This document shows, one piece after another, positions 18,479 to 27,611 of a stretch of DNA of 64,000 nt. Source of the DNA: Lysobacterales bacterium (GTDB lineage: Bacteria; Pseudomonadota; Gammaproteobacteria; Xanthomonadales; SZUA-5); NCBI GenBank assembly GCA_019187485.1, contig JABAQR010000030.1, forward strand, positions 1 through 64,000, in the 5' to 3' direction. The position numbers and the translations under genes are program-made. Position 1 is the stretch's first letter, and each line of letters opens with the position of its first letter. The notes beneath the pieces are model-generated. The model was not told the origin of the DNA. It was given only the letters and a program-made list of their open reading frames with translations, and did no database searches.

Positions 18479-21136
18479 TCAGGCGGTCGAACGCGCGTGT
18501 TCGCGGCGGGCGACCAGGGCCTTGCGATCCGCAGGCGTCAGCGGACCGAGCGCCCACCAGCGCAGGTCGAGCGCTGCGCGCTCTTCCGCGGCAGCCGGTG
18601 TCATGCCGCTGGACATCCGCGCCGCGAGCTTCTCGACCTGCAGGTTCAGGCGCGCGGATTGCGAGCCGGCCGGCGACTCGACCCCGCCCAGGTGCTCGTA
18701 CTCGAGCAGCAGGCGTTCACCCAGCCGCGCCTGCTCGGCCGTCAGCGCTGCGCGATCCGCGCCGGAGCGCAGTCGTGCGAGGCGTTGCTCGAAGGCCTGC
18801 GCGTAGCGCGCATCGAGCGCACGCGCAGCGGTCTCGATCGCGTCGAGATCCACGGCCTCGCTGGCCAGCCAGGCGGGCTCCAGCGCGTCGATCCGCGCCG
18901 CCAGGTCCTCGACCGAACGCTCGCGGGCGCGCGCTTCGGCCTCGCGCCGGCGCGCCACCTGCTGCTGCGCCGCGACGAGCGCCTGTTCCCAGCCGCGCTC
19001 GAGTTCGCGTGGACGCGGCGCCTCGTTCCAGCCCGCGGACAGCGTGGCGATCTCGGCCTCGAGGTGGGCCGCATCGAGCTCGCCGGCCGCCAGCGACTGC
19101 AGCGAGGCGACCAGGGCCTGAGCGGCCTCGCGCTCGGATTCGCGACTGGCGTCGACCGCCTTCAGTTCTTCGTTGCGGCGTTCGAACAACGGGTCGACGA
19201 GCGCGCGGAACTCGCTCCACAGCGCCTGCTCGACTTTGGCGCCGGCCTTGCCCAGCGATTGCCAGCGCTTCTGCGCGGACTTCGCGAGGTCCAGCGCGTC
19301 GTCGAGTTCGGCATGCGCGAGCTGCCGGCGCAGTTGCGCGACGAGCTTGTGCTTCTCCTCGGCGATGCCGGCGAAGCGCTGGTCGATCGCCGCCGAGCAG
19401 GCTTCGATCCACTGCTTCAACCGGCGGCCGATCTCGCCGCGCTGGCGCGGATCGATCTCGTCGACCCGGCGCAAACGATCGCCCGCCTCGCGCTTGAGCG
19501 CGAGCAGGCTGGCAGTGTCGGCCGCAGCCTCCAGCCCGGCGCGGGCGCGTTCGAGGAAGGCGCCGATCTCCTCGCTGCGCCGGCCGCGCACTTCCTTGCG
19601 TTTTTCGAAATAGCCGCGCGCCGGCTCGAGCGCCTTGTGACAGAGGAAACGGAAGCGCCTGGCGAGGCCCGATTCGGCCGGCGGCGCCGCGCCTTCCGTG
19701 CGCTGGCCGGGATCGGCCTCGCTGTCGTCGATGCGTTTCCAGGCAAGCTTCAGTTCGGCGATCTTGTTGGCCAGCGCGTCCGGGTGCATGCCGGAGCCGA
19801 TCAATGCCTCGACCTCCTCGCACAGGCGCACGCGCAGCTTGTTGTCGGACCAGCGCTGCCATTGCGCCAGTTTCTCGATGCGTCCATCGAAGCCGGCGAG
19901 CCGGCGCGCGAGCGTCTGTTGCAGGTGGGCGTCGGCGACCGCCTCGAGTGCGCGACGACCCTGCGCTCGTGCGGTGCGCGCGGCCCCGAGCTGGCTCGCC
20001 TCGAGCGCCGCGTCGAGTGCGACGATCGCGTTCTCGACCGCGACTTTGGCCTGCGCGAGCGCGGCGGCGCGTGCATCGGCGGCGGCACGCAGCAGCTGCA
20101 GGCGCGCCTCGAAGCGCGTCGCGAGGGCCGCGTCGTCGGCTCCGCGCAGCGGCCGTCGCGCCCAGGTGGCTTGCCAGCGGCGCTCCAGCGCCTCGAGGTC
20201 TGCAACCGGCATCTCCGCGCCGGATTCGGCGCGATGCACCAGGTCGAGCAGCGCCGGATCCTCGTGGTGCACTTCCGGCTCGACGGGTGCCGCCACCGCC
20301 GCAGGCGGCGGCTCGGCCACCGCCGGCGCGGGCGTCGGCGCGACTGGCTCCTCGCCGATGCGTGCGATCGCCGCGATCGCCGCGCGCAGCATGCCGGTGG
20401 CACCGGCGAAGCGCTTGTCGAAGCGATCGTCGATGCGCTCGCGCAGCGAGGCGTACTCGCGCTCGGCATGAGCCAGTTGCGCATCCGCTTCGACGCCAGG
20501 GTGCCTGAGCTGCTGCTCGATGGCCACGCACAGCGCCTCGGCGCGCGCCAGCAGGCCGTCGAGCGCGCCGGCCTGCAACTGGCTCGCGTCCAGGCGCTCA
20601 CGGATCGCCTTGTACAAACGCTTGTCGCGGGTACGCGCCTGCTGCGCCAGCCGTTCCAGCGTGGCGCTCTGGTCGATGCGCGCCACCAGTTCCAGGCGCA
20701 GTCCCGGATCGGAGTCCTCGAGCACGCGTTCGGCGATGAAGCCCGGCCGCTTGCAGCGCTCCAGCGCGGCGCGCCGCAACTCCGCCTCGACGGCCTTCTT
20801 CGCCACGTGTTCGAGCATCGCCGGATCCTCCACCAGCCCGAGCGCGCGCAGGCGTTCGGCCAGCGGTGCGGCGCCGACCAGCAGGTCGAGCAGGCGCGTG
20901 CGTGCGCGCTCGCGCATCGAGGCCTCGCCGTCGTTGCTCATGCGGTCGGCGACCAGGGTCAGGTCGTCGATGCGTTCGAGCGCGGCGCGGCGCACGCGCA
21001 GCTCGGGATCGCCGCGCAGGATCTGCGGCAACTCGGCGAGCATCGCCGGGTGCTGGCCGGTGGCGACGGCCTCGGCGCGGCGCGCGGCGTCGCGCGATTG
21101 CCAGGCCGGACGGGACAACCACGAAAAAAGGCTCAT
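18479..21136 (-). CDS. DUF349 domain-containing protein
   Basis: An 885-residue, strongly charged, almost entirely helical protein with repeated segments of about 70 residues typical of DUF349 (for example ARRFRFLCHKALEPARGYFEKR, EQALWSEFRALVDPLFERRNEEL). The N-terminal part (MSLFSWLSRPAWQSRDAARRAEAV, LLGAAPLAERLRALGL-like helices) resembles HEAT-type repeats. Many coiled-coil stretches are expected. The function is unknown, though DUF349 proteins occur widely in proteobacteria and actinobacteria. The start at 21136 is chosen for MSLFSWL; the frame remains open upstream without similarity. Confidence 0.88.
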   Translation of the reverse strand: MSLFSWLSRPAWQSRDAARRAEAVATGQHPAMLAELPQILRGDPELRVRRAALERIDDLTLVADRMSNDGEASMRERARTRLLDLLVGAAPLAERLRALGLVEDPAMLEHVAKKAVEAELRRAALERCKRPGFIAERVLEDSDPGLRLELVARIDQSATLERLAQQARTRDKRLYKAIRERLDASQLQAGALDGLLARAEALCVAIEQQLRHPGVEADAQLAHAEREYASLRERIDDRFDKRFAGATGMLRAAIAAIARIGEEPVAPTPAPAVAEPPPAAVAAPVEPEVHHEDPALLDLVHRAESGAEMPVADLEALERRWQATWARRPLRGADDAALATRFEARLQLLRAAADARAAALAQAKVAVENAIVALDAALEASQLGAARTARAQGRRALEAVADAHLQQTLARRLAGFDGRIEKLAQWQRWSDNKLRVRLCEEVEALIGSGMHPDALANKIAELKLAWKRIDDSEADPGQRTEGAAPPAESGLARRFRFLCHKALEPARGYFEKRKEVRGRRSEEIGAFLERARAGLEAAADTASLLALKREAGDRLRRVDEIDPRQRGEIGRRLKQWIEACSAAIDQRFAGIAEEKHKLVAQLRRQLAHAELDDALDLAKSAQKRWQSLGKAGAKVEQALWSEFRALVDPLFERRNEELKAVDASRESEREAAQALVASLQSLAAGELDAAHLEAEIATLSAGWNEAPRPRELERGWEQALVAAQQQVARRREAEARARERSVEDLAARIDALEPAWLASEAVDLDAIETAARALDARYAQAFEQRLARLRSGADRAALTAEQARLGERLLLEYEHLGGVESPAGSQSARLNLQVEKLAARMSSGMTPAAAEERAALDLRWWALGPLTPADRKALVARREHARSTA

Positions 21137-21243
21137 TGGCGACGCTCTGTCTCGATCCAGGAAGGGACTGCCTGGCTCCGGATGCCGGAACCGGCGTGTC
21201 TGCATGTTTTCCACCGACGGCCTGTGCCCGTTCGCATGCCGAT

Positions 21244-22464
21244 TCAGCTCAGCCTGCGAACGAACTCGATGCCCGTCAGATAGACACCGATGCCGGTGCA
21301 GGCATTGGTCAGGAAAAATACCAGCAGGGTGCGCGCGACGCGGTTGCGCCACCAGCCGCTCCACTGCTTGACGTCGTCGCGCAGGGCCTCGAAGTCGGCC
21401 ACGCGCGGCTTGCGGATCCAGACCTCGGCGCCGGCGCTGAACATGCCGGCGGCGAGCGCCGGATGCAGCACCGTCAGCGGCGCCGACAGGAAGGCGGCGA
21501 CGATGCTGAGCGGATGGCCGCCGGCGAGCAGCGCGCCGAGCGCAGCGAAGCCACCGGTGGCGAGCACGTAGAAGGACAGCAGGTCGCGACCGACGTCCAG
21601 CCCCTGGCTGAAGCCCCAGGCGAAGCCGCCGACCAGCAGCGCGATGATCGCGTAGCCGAAGACCTTGCCCCAGATCCCGGGCGGCGGCAGCTTGCGCAGC
21701 TCCTCCAGCGGCTGGGTGTCTCCCGCGTCCTTGCCTTCGAGTGCCTGCGAAAGACCTTTCAGGTGCCCGGCGCCGACCACGGCGAGCACGCGCGCGCCGG
21801 GCTGGCTCTCGTCCTTGAGGCGGCGTGCCATGTAGCGGTCGCGTTCGACGATCAGCGCGTGGTGCAGCGGCTTGCTCTGGCGCGCGAACTCATCGAAGGT
21901 GTTGGTCAGGATGTCGCCCTGCTTGAGTTTCTCGACGTCTTCCTCGCTGATCTCGTCGCTGCTGATCGCGCTGGCGACGAGACCGCCAACGATGCTGAGC
22001 TTGTCGAGGAAGCCGACCGCCGCGTAGGCGCGCTTGAGGGTCAGGCCGACATCGCGATCGATCAGGCTCACCGGAATGCCGCGCGCGCGCGCTTCCACGC
22101 AGGCCGCCTTGAGCTCGGCGCCGGGCTCCACGCCGAACTGCTCGGCGAGCCGCCGCTGGTAGGCGCCGAGCGCGAGATTGGCGGCGAGCATGCCGGCCTT
22201 GCCGTCCCTGACGATCCGGAAGAGATCGACCTGGCGCCAGTCATCCGGCTGCATCAGCGAGTGGTGGCGGTGTTCGTCCAGTTCCACCGCCACCTGGTCG
22301 AAGGCACGCGTGTCGATCAGGTGGCGCACCGCGTCCACGCTCGCCTTCGACACGTGCGCGGTGCCGAGCAGCGTGTACGCGATGTCGCCGACCTGGAGTT
22401 CGATCAGCGGCTGGCCGTCGAAAGCGGCGTAGGGGGAAGTGTCGACTGTGGCTTCGGCGGACAT
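21244..22464 (-). CDS. TraB/PrgY family membrane protein
   Basis: A 406-residue protein of the TraB (pheromone shutdown, PrgY) family. The family begins with a Tiki-like domain whose signature GTAHVS is seen in YTLLGTAHVSKAS, followed by VAVELDEHR and the ARGIPVSLIDRDVGLTLKRA segment; VVGAGHLKG is the second conserved metal or histidine motif. The C-terminal half has several membrane segments (FGYAIIALLVGGFAWGF, FYVLATGGFAALGALLAGG, and TLLVFFLTNACTGIGVYL). Some relatives bind or cleave peptides; the substrate here is unknown. It stands alone between aguB and the DUF349 gene. Confidence 0.9.
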   Translation of the reverse strand: MSAEATVDTSPYAAFDGQPLIELQVGDIAYTLLGTAHVSKASVDAVRHLIDTRAFDQVAVELDEHRHHSLMQPDDWRQVDLFRIVRDGKAGMLAANLALGAYQRRLAEQFGVEPGAELKAACVEARARGIPVSLIDRDVGLTLKRAYAAVGFLDKLSIVGGLVASAISSDEISEEDVEKLKQGDILTNTFDEFARQSKPLHHALIVERDRYMARRLKDESQPGARVLAVVGAGHLKGLSQALEGKDAGDTQPLEELRKLPPPGIWGKVFGYAIIALLVGGFAWGFSQGLDVGRDLLSFYVLATGGFAALGALLAGGHPLSIVAAFLSAPLTVLHPALAAGMFSAGAEVWIRKPRVADFEALRDDVKQWSGWWRNRVARTLLVFFLTNACTGIGVYLTGIEFVRRLS

Positions 22465-22551
22465 GCGGCAGGCGGGAGACGGAGGTGTCCCCGTCGCGGA
22501 CGGGAGCGAGGCGCGCGAGGCTACACCGGCGCGGGGCGGGAAGCGATTCGC

Positions 22552-23442
22552 TCAGGGTGAGCGGAAGCGCCTCAACAGGTCGCCGTAGGCATCGATGCGG
22601 CGATCGCGCAGGAAGGGCCAGATGCGGCGCACGTCCTCGCTGCGGGCGAGGTCGATGTCAGCCAGCAGCAACTCGTCGTCGACCTCGCCGGCGCGTGCGA
22701 GCAGCTCGCCCTGCGGACCGGCGACGAAGCTCGTGCCCCAGAAGCGGATGCCGGGGCCGTGGCCGGTCGGATCGGACTCGTCGCCGACGCGGTTGCAGCT
22801 CAGCACCGGCAAGCCGTTGGCGACCGCATGCCCGCGCTGGCTCAGCACCCAGGCTTCCTGCTGGCGGCGCTGCTCGGCGTGCTCGTCGCGCGGATCCCAG
22901 CCGATCGCGGTCGGGTACAGCAGCATCTCGGCGCCGGCCAGCGCCATCAGCCGCGCGGCCTCGGGATACCACTGGTCCCAGCAGACCAGCACGCCGAGCC
23001 GACCGACCGCGGTGTCGATCGGTTCGAAGCCGAGGTCGCCCGGAGTGAAGTAGAACTTCTCCATGAAGCCCGGATCGTCCGGGATGTGCATCTTGCGATA
23101 GCGCCCGGCTATGCGGCCGTCGGCGTCGAAGACCACCGCGGTGTTGTGGTATAGCCCGGCGGCGCGGCGCTCGAACAGCGAGGACACCAGCACCACCGCG
23201 TGCGCCTGCGCCAGCGCCGCGAGGCGCTCGGTGCTCGGACCCGGGATCGGCTCCGCGCGCTCGAACTCGCGCACATCCTGGTGCTGGCAGAAGTAGGCGC
23301 CGTTGTGCAGTTCCTGCAGCAGCACCAGGCGCGCACCGGCAGCCGCGGCCTGGGCCACGCGCTCCTCGATGCGGGCGAGGTTCGCATGCGCGCTGCCGCG
23401 GTCGCGGTCCTGCACCAGCGCGACTCTCAGCGAGCTGCTCAC
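22552..23442 (-). CDS. aguB: N-carbamoylputrescine amidase
   Basis: A 296-residue nitrilase-superfamily enzyme converting N-carbamoylputrescine to putrescine, CO2 and ammonia. The triad is seen in LLQELHNGAYFCQ (Glu), YRKMHIPDDPGFMEKFYFTPGD (Lys) and LVCWDQWYPEAARLMAL (Cys). These match AguB rather than other amidases. The GTG start at 23442 overlaps the stop of the agmatine deiminase gene (GTGA), which confirms the pathway: agmatine to N-carbamoylputrescine to putrescine. Confidence 0.95.
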   Translation of the reverse strand: MSSSLRVALVQDRDRGSAHANLARIEERVAQAAAAGARLVLLQELHNGAYFCQHQDVREFERAEPIPGPSTERLAALAQAHAVVLVSSLFERRAAGLYHNTAVVFDADGRIAGRYRKMHIPDDPGFMEKFYFTPGDLGFEPIDTAVGRLGVLVCWDQWYPEAARLMALAGAEMLLYPTAIGWDPRDEHAEQRRQQEAWVLSQRGHAVANGLPVLSCNRVGDESDPTGHGPGIRFWGTSFVAGPQGELLARAGEVDDELLLADIDLARSEDVRRIWPFLRDRRIDAYGDLLRRFRSP

Positions 23443-24476
23443 GCGATCACTCCTTCGGGCAGTTGCATGGACAGGCAATGCAGGCTGCCGTTCTGCTCGA
23501 TCAGTGCACGGCAGGGCACGATCACGACATCGTGGTCGGGGAAGGCGGCCTGCAGCGCTTCGGCGGCGTCGAGGTCGGTGTCGACCTCGTAACCCGGCAT
23601 CAGCACGCCACCGTTGACGATCAGGAAATTCGCGTAGGACGCGGCGAGCCGGCGGCCGTCCTCGGCGTGGATCGCCGGCGCGAAGGGCAGCGGAAACAGC
23701 TCGTAAGGTGCGCGCTGGCGCGTGGTCAGCGCCTCGAGTTCGCCGGCCATGCGCTGCAGCGGCTCGTAGTGCGGATCCGACGGCGACTCGCAGGCCTGGT
23801 AGACGATGCGATCGGGCGCGGCGAAGCGGGCGAGGGTGTCGATGTGCGCGTCGGTATCGTCGCCGGCGAGTTCGCCGTGCGCGAGCCAGTGGAAGCGGTC
23901 GACCGCGAGCGTCTCGCGCAGGATCGATTCGACCTCGGCGCGCGACTTGCCCGGATGCCGGCGGGCGAGGCAGGTCCAGGTCGCGAGCAGCGTGCCCTGG
24001 CCGTCGCTCTCGATCGCGCCGCCCTCGAGCGCGAAGTCGACGCGCTGGCGCGCGATGTGCGCGAAGTCGGGCAGGGCGTTCAGCCCGGCCGGGATCGCGT
24101 CGTCGAGGCTGGCCTCGAACTTGTCGCCCCAGCCGGTGAAGCGGAAGTCGAGCCAGCGCGGTTTGCGGCCGTCGAGCAGCGTGATCGGGCCGGAGTCGCG
24201 CAGCCAGGTGTCGTCGTACGGCAGCTCGACCCAGTGCAGCCGACCCTCGAAGCGATCGAGACGCGTGCCGATGACGGCCTGCGCGCGCGCGCGGACGCGC
24301 TCGTCCGCGACGATCAGCCAGACATCCTCGAAGCCGAGGATCGCGTGGACCAGCTCGCGGTAGCAGCCCTCGACGGCCGCCAGGTTGGCGGCCCAGTCGG
24401 TCCCTTCATGCGGCCACGCCAGCAGGATCCCGGCCTGTGCTTCCCATTCGGCCGGCCAACGTGTCGCTGCCTTCAT
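23439..24476 (-). CDS. aguA: Agmatine deiminase
   Basis: A 345-residue guanidino-modifying enzyme that turns agmatine into N-carbamoylputrescine. Family features seen are WPAEWEAQAGILLAWPHEGTDW, DDTWLRDSGPIT, the catalytic histidine region HGELAGDDTDAHIDTLARF, and the catalytic cysteine in NGSLHCLSMQ. The ATG at 24476 overlaps the stop of the upstream small gene (ATGA), and the gene's own stop overlaps aguB. All three genes read leftwards as one unit. Length and motifs fit bacterial AguA. Confidence 0.95.
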   Translation of the reverse strand: MKAATRWPAEWEAQAGILLAWPHEGTDWAANLAAVEGCYRELVHAILGFEDVWLIVADERVRARAQAVIGTRLDRFEGRLHWVELPYDDTWLRDSGPITLLDGRKPRWLDFRFTGWGDKFEASLDDAIPAGLNALPDFAHIARQRVDFALEGGAIESDGQGTLLATWTCLARRHPGKSRAEVESILRETLAVDRFHWLAHGELAGDDTDAHIDTLARFAAPDRIVYQACESPSDPHYEPLQRMAGELEALTTRQRAPYELFPLPFAPAIHAEDGRRLAASYANFLIVNGGVLMPGYEVDTDLDAAEALQAAFPDHDVVIVPCRALIEQNGSLHCLSMQLPEGVIA

Positions 24477-24799
24477 CCTTTCGGCGGCACCGGCTTCGGG
24501 CCTTTCTCTTCGGCCATCGACTTGTTGACCACCGCGTTGACCACGTGGTCGTACTCGAAGTACACGGTGAAGGCCGGGTAGATCCAGCGCGAGATCGGCG
24601 GCTGGCCGACCGCGTCGCGCTTGCTCTCGGGCGCGCCGAACTGCGCCTCGACCGACGCCATCGAGGCGCCGGCACGCGGCAGCGTGCTCGCCTTGCTGCG
24701 TTCGATGCGCTGCACCAGCAGGGTGTCGGCGGAGGCATCGAGGCTTCCCAGCGACAGCGCCAGCGCGAGCGGAATCAGCAGGAACTTCATGGGCTTCAC
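24473..24799 (-). CDS. Small exported protein upstream of aguA
   Basis: A 108-residue product with a clear signal peptide (MKFLLIPLALALSLGSLDASA). The mature part has RAGASMASVEAQFGAPESKRDAVG and WIYPAFTVYFEYDHVVNAVV, which resembles the BamE/SmpA-like fold (G-x-x-x-x-x-V-x-x-x-x-G-x-P), but I know no assigned function. The GTG at 24799 sits 5 bases after GGAGG and is used; ATG 24790 is the alternative. Its stop overlaps the aguA start, so it is the first gene of the aguA-aguB unit. Confidence 0.8.
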   Translation of the reverse strand: MKPMKFLLIPLALALSLGSLDASADTLLVQRIERSKASTLPRAGASMASVEAQFGAPESKRDAVGQPPISRWIYPAFTVYFEYDHVVNAVVNKSMAEEKGPKPVPPKG

Positions 24800-24893
24800 G
24801 ACAACCTCCGGAGCGTCGCAGGGAAGGGTCGTAGCTTAACGCCTGCTTCGGAGCGACAGAAGGGGTGCCGCAACGCAATGTGACGCTGCAACG

Positions 24894-24916
24894 AAAAAGG
24901 CCGCCCGAAGGCGGCC
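24894..24916 (-). terminator. Rho-independent terminator of rpmJ
   Basis: Read on the minus strand: GGCCGCC, a TTCG tetraloop, GGCGGCC, then TTTTT. This is a textbook intrinsic terminator 26 bases after the rpmJ stop. Confidence 0.93.
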
Positions 24917-24942
24917 TCTTGCTGCGTCCTGGCGGACCCGCT

Positions 24943-25068
24943 TCAGCGCTGGCGCGCCTTGAAACGCGGATTGCTCTTGCAGATCACGAACACCTTGCCA
25001 CGGCGGCGCACCACCTTGCAGTCACGGTGACGCGACTTGGCCGACTTGAGCGAGGAAAGAACCTTCAT
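24943..25068 (-). CDS. rpmJ: 50S ribosomal protein L36, zinc-independent type
   Basis: A 41-residue, very basic protein: [20 protein letters not shown] at the start, with [16 protein letters not shown] at the end. Zinc-binding L36 has a Cys-x-x-Cys, a third Cys and a His; here the first Cys is His and the last His is Phe, so it is the C-minus (YkgO-like) type. It is a lone gene with its own terminator, away from the ribosomal protein operons. Whether a zinc-type paralogue exists elsewhere cannot be seen. The ATG at 25068 gives the canonical length. Confidence 0.96.
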   Translation of the reverse strand: MKVLSSLKSAKSRHRDCKVVRRRGKVFVICKSNPRFKARQR

Positions 25069-25150
25069 GGCGCACCATCCCTGATGACTTGGCGAAAGCC
25101 CGCGATTGTAGACGCATCCGCTCGCGCAAATCAACGCATCGGAGCGACGG

Positions 25151-25169
25151 GTAGTGTCTCAGACACTAC
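25151..25169. repeat. 19-base perfect palindrome upstream of rpmJ
   Basis: GTAGTGTCT, a central C, then AGACACTAC. It lies 83 to 101 bases upstream of the rpmJ start and 9 bases from the 12-base hairpin that follows the subtilase gene. It could be an operator or part of a bidirectional terminator region. Confidence 0.6.
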
Positions 25170-25177
25170 CGAGCGGC

Positions 25178-25205
25178 GCGGCGGCACCCCAACGGGTGCC
25201 GCCGC
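25178..25205 (-). terminator. 12-base hairpin downstream of the subtilase gene
   Basis: A perfect 12-base GC-rich stem (25178-25189 with 25194-25205) and a 4-base loop, located 10 bases after the stop of the minus-strand protease gene. There is no T-run, so termination is likely but unproven. Confidence 0.65.
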
Positions 25206-25214
25206 CGCTGACGG

Positions 25215-27494
25215 TCATTCGAAGCCGTTGGCGAACAGGTTGTCGGTCACGGTTCCGCGGATGGCGACGCTCAGGCGAGCATCCGGGGCGGGCGGGTCGC
25301 TGTCGGGGGCACGCACCACGCTGTCGCGGAAAATCAAGTGGCCGAATGACGTCGTCGAGATGGTGTTGGCCAGCGTGACCGTGATGGTCACCGTCTGGGT
25401 TTCCGCAAGTCCACCGGCGAAGCCGAAGTTCGGAGGATCCACCGCGATCGTGGTTCCGGGTGGCGCCTGGTCGACGACCGCGACCCACTGCGTTGCGACC
25501 GTGCGGGTGTTGCGGAAGGTGCGCGTGAACGTGCACGAGTTGTTGCAACTGGTATGGCGCAGGCTCGGCAGGTTGAGGTCGCGCGGCTGGCCGCCGGTCG
25601 CCGGGTTGGCCGCGAGGAAGTTGGCGAAGGTCTCGTTCATGACCAGGCCCGCGCGCACGGCGACGCCGACAGCAACTCGACCATTGCCGACATCGTCCGC
25701 ATCCCAGGGGGCGAGCCCGGTGTCCTTGAGGCCGTCGAGCTTCGATGTCAGTTGCAGCGCGCTCTTGACTTCCTGCGGCGTCCAGGTGGGATGGGCTGCG
25801 CGCACCAGCGCGCCGGCGCCGGCGACGTGCGGGGCGGACATCGAGGTACCGGTGAGGAATCCGAACTGTCCGCCGGCATCCGACACCGCTGCGTAGATGT
25901 TGGTGCCGGGACCGGTGATGTCGGGTTTGGTGACGTCGAAGCTGTTGTTGGGTCCGCGCAGGCTGCTGGTGTTCAGCACGTCGGCGAAGTTCGGGTCGGT
26001 GAAGCGCTGGGTCGGCACCGTGATCGTCATCTGCGCGTTCGGGTTGGCGACCAGAAAGTTGCGCACGGCCAGTCCGGCGACGTCTCCGAACATGACGCCC
26101 GGCAACGAAGTGGCTGCCATGGAAATCGGCGGCCCGCCGACATTGTTGTAGAGGGCGATGCCGATCGCGCCGGCGTTTTGTGCGTTGGTGGATTTCTCGG
26201 TGAAATTGCAGCTGCCGCGCTGGATCAACGCGATCCGGCCGGTCATCGAGCCCGGGGCGAATCCGCCGCCTGCGGTGCAGCCCTGCTCGTTGCCGAGCAC
26301 CGATGCGACCGCCACCTGCGCCGTCGTCGTCGTCGAGTAGGCGGTAGCGCCGGCCTGCGAGGGCACATTCTGCGGTCCGCCGGCGATGTTGACTCCATTG
26401 CCATCGATGCGGTCGTGGGAGCTGTTGGCCACCGACATCACCCATGGACCGCGGTGATTGACGTTCCCGACGGGGTTGGTGATGGTGGCGCTGGTGTTGC
26501 CGGCAGACGCCGACACGAAGATGTCGGCGTTGACCATGTCGAGGAAGCCGCGGTCGTTGTCGGTCCACGGACTGCCGCCACCGGAGATCGAGAAGTTGAC
26601 GACATCGACGCCGTCGGCGATCGCGGCATCGATGCCGCGCAGGATGTCCGCACCCGGGCAGGAGTTGGTCGGACAGACCTTGTAATGGCGGATGCGCGCG
26701 CAGGGCGCGACACCGGAGATGTTGTAGCGCAAGGGCACCCCGACCACCATCAACGGCGTGGTCAGCGCGTTGCCGCCCGCGGTACTCGAGGTGTGCACGC
26801 CGTGACCGGTGGTGCCGGTGTCTTCGGGCTGGCCGCCGACGCAATTCGCCTGTCCACAATCGACGGCGCTGATCTGCTTGGGCAACAGCGCCGAAAACCC
26901 GCAGGCCGGGTCGTTCGCGAAAGAGGGGTGGTCGCTGTTGGCGCCGCCATCGAGCACACCGATGACGACATTCTCGCCGCGATTGGGCAGGCCGTTGGGC
27001 ATGCTCACGCCGCTCCAGACGCCGGGTGCACCGATCAGGGTCGGGCCGGCATCGGTGTCGATGTGTTGGATCTCTTCCTTGGTCACAGACACCACATCCG
27101 GCTGCGAACTCAGCCGTACGGCCTCGCTCTCGTCCAGCACCAGCGCGACGCCGCTGAAGGCGACTTCGTAGTTGTGGCGCAGCGCAATCGGGCGCTGCAG
27201 CAGGCCTTCGAAGCGCGCCAGGCGCTGCGCGTGCTGATCCTGCAAATGGACAGAGTAGGCCCGCGCACTGTCGGAGCGGGCGTCGAGGCGTCGAGCACCG
27301 GTCGCGGAGGGTGCCGTGGCTGCGAGTTGGCCGAGGCCGCCCTCGTAGTACAGCATTCCGGGCTCCGCGAAGCGCACGATGTATGTCGCCATCGGCGACT
27401 GCGTCGCCTTGTCCTGGGGGCTGGCAGCAAGCGAAAACGCAGGAACGAAAAAGGCGCCGGCGGCGGCCAGCGCAAGCACACGCATTGAATTCAT
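25215..27494 (-). CDS. Secreted S8 subtilisin-like protease with inserted PA domain and ANGFE tail
   Basis: A 759-residue exported subtilase. It has a signal peptide (residues 1-24), an I9-type inhibitor propeptide (about 35-145), and a catalytic domain with Asp182 (VIGVLDGG), His231 (TTGHGVHT; usually GHGTH), the oxyanion Asn333 (ASAGN) and Ser551 (GTSMSAPHVAG). A protease-associated domain is inserted around 400-480 (MTGRIALIQRGSCNFTEK). Fibronectin-like C-terminal strands follow, and the protein ends in TDNLFANGFE. It resembles plant-type subtilases with PA inserts found in secreted bacterial enzymes. The start is 27494 or 27485. The FANGFE tail parallels FASGFEGP of the 6495-7928 product and may be an export or anchoring tag. 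Confidence 0.93.
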   Translation of the reverse strand: MNSMRVLALAAAGAFFVPAFSLAASPQDKATQSPMATYIVRFAEPGMLYYEGGLGQLAATAPSATGARRLDARSDSARAYSVHLQDQHAQRLARFEGLLQRPIALRHNYEVAFSGVALVLDESEAVRLSSQPDVVSVTKEEIQHIDTDAGPTLIGAPGVWSGVSMPNGLPNRGENVVIGVLDGGANSDHPSFANDPACGFSALLPKQISAVDCGQANCVGGQPEDTGTTGHGVHTSSTAGGNALTTPLMVVGVPLRYNISGVAPCARIRHYKVCPTNSCPGADILRGIDAAIADGVDVVNFSISGGGSPWTDNDRGFLDMVNADIFVSASAGNTSATITNPVGNVNHRGPWVMSVANSSHDRIDGNGVNIAGGPQNVPSQAGATAYSTTTTAQVAVASVLGNEQGCTAGGGFAPGSMTGRIALIQRGSCNFTEKSTNAQNAGAIGIALYNNVGGPPISMAATSLPGVMFGDVAGLAVRNFLVANPNAQMTITVPTQRFTDPNFADVLNTSSLRGPNNSFDVTKPDITGPGTNIYAAVSDAGGQFGFLTGTSMSAPHVAGAGALVRAAHPTWTPQEVKSALQLTSKLDGLKDTGLAPWDADDVGNGRVAVGVAVRAGLVMNETFANFLAANPATGGQPRDLNLPSLRHTSCNNSCTFTRTFRNTRTVATQWVAVVDQAPPGTTIAVDPPNFGFAGGLAETQTVTITVTLANTISTTSFGHLIFRDSVVRAPDSDPPAPDARLSVAIRGTVTDNLFANGFE

Positions 27495-27611
27495 GGACTC
27501 CCCAACCCGAGACTGATGTGGACTGCGGCGCGGCCAGCGCGCGGCGGGCGGACTGTATAACACGCTGCACAGGGCGACAATGGCAGGCGCGGATCGGGAT
27601 GGGACATTCAG

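Noticed and set aside
25554-27488. 644-codon plus-strand frame opposite the subtilase gene
   Set aside because: The subtilase on the other strand has a full set of catalytic motifs; this frame is a shadow without motifs.
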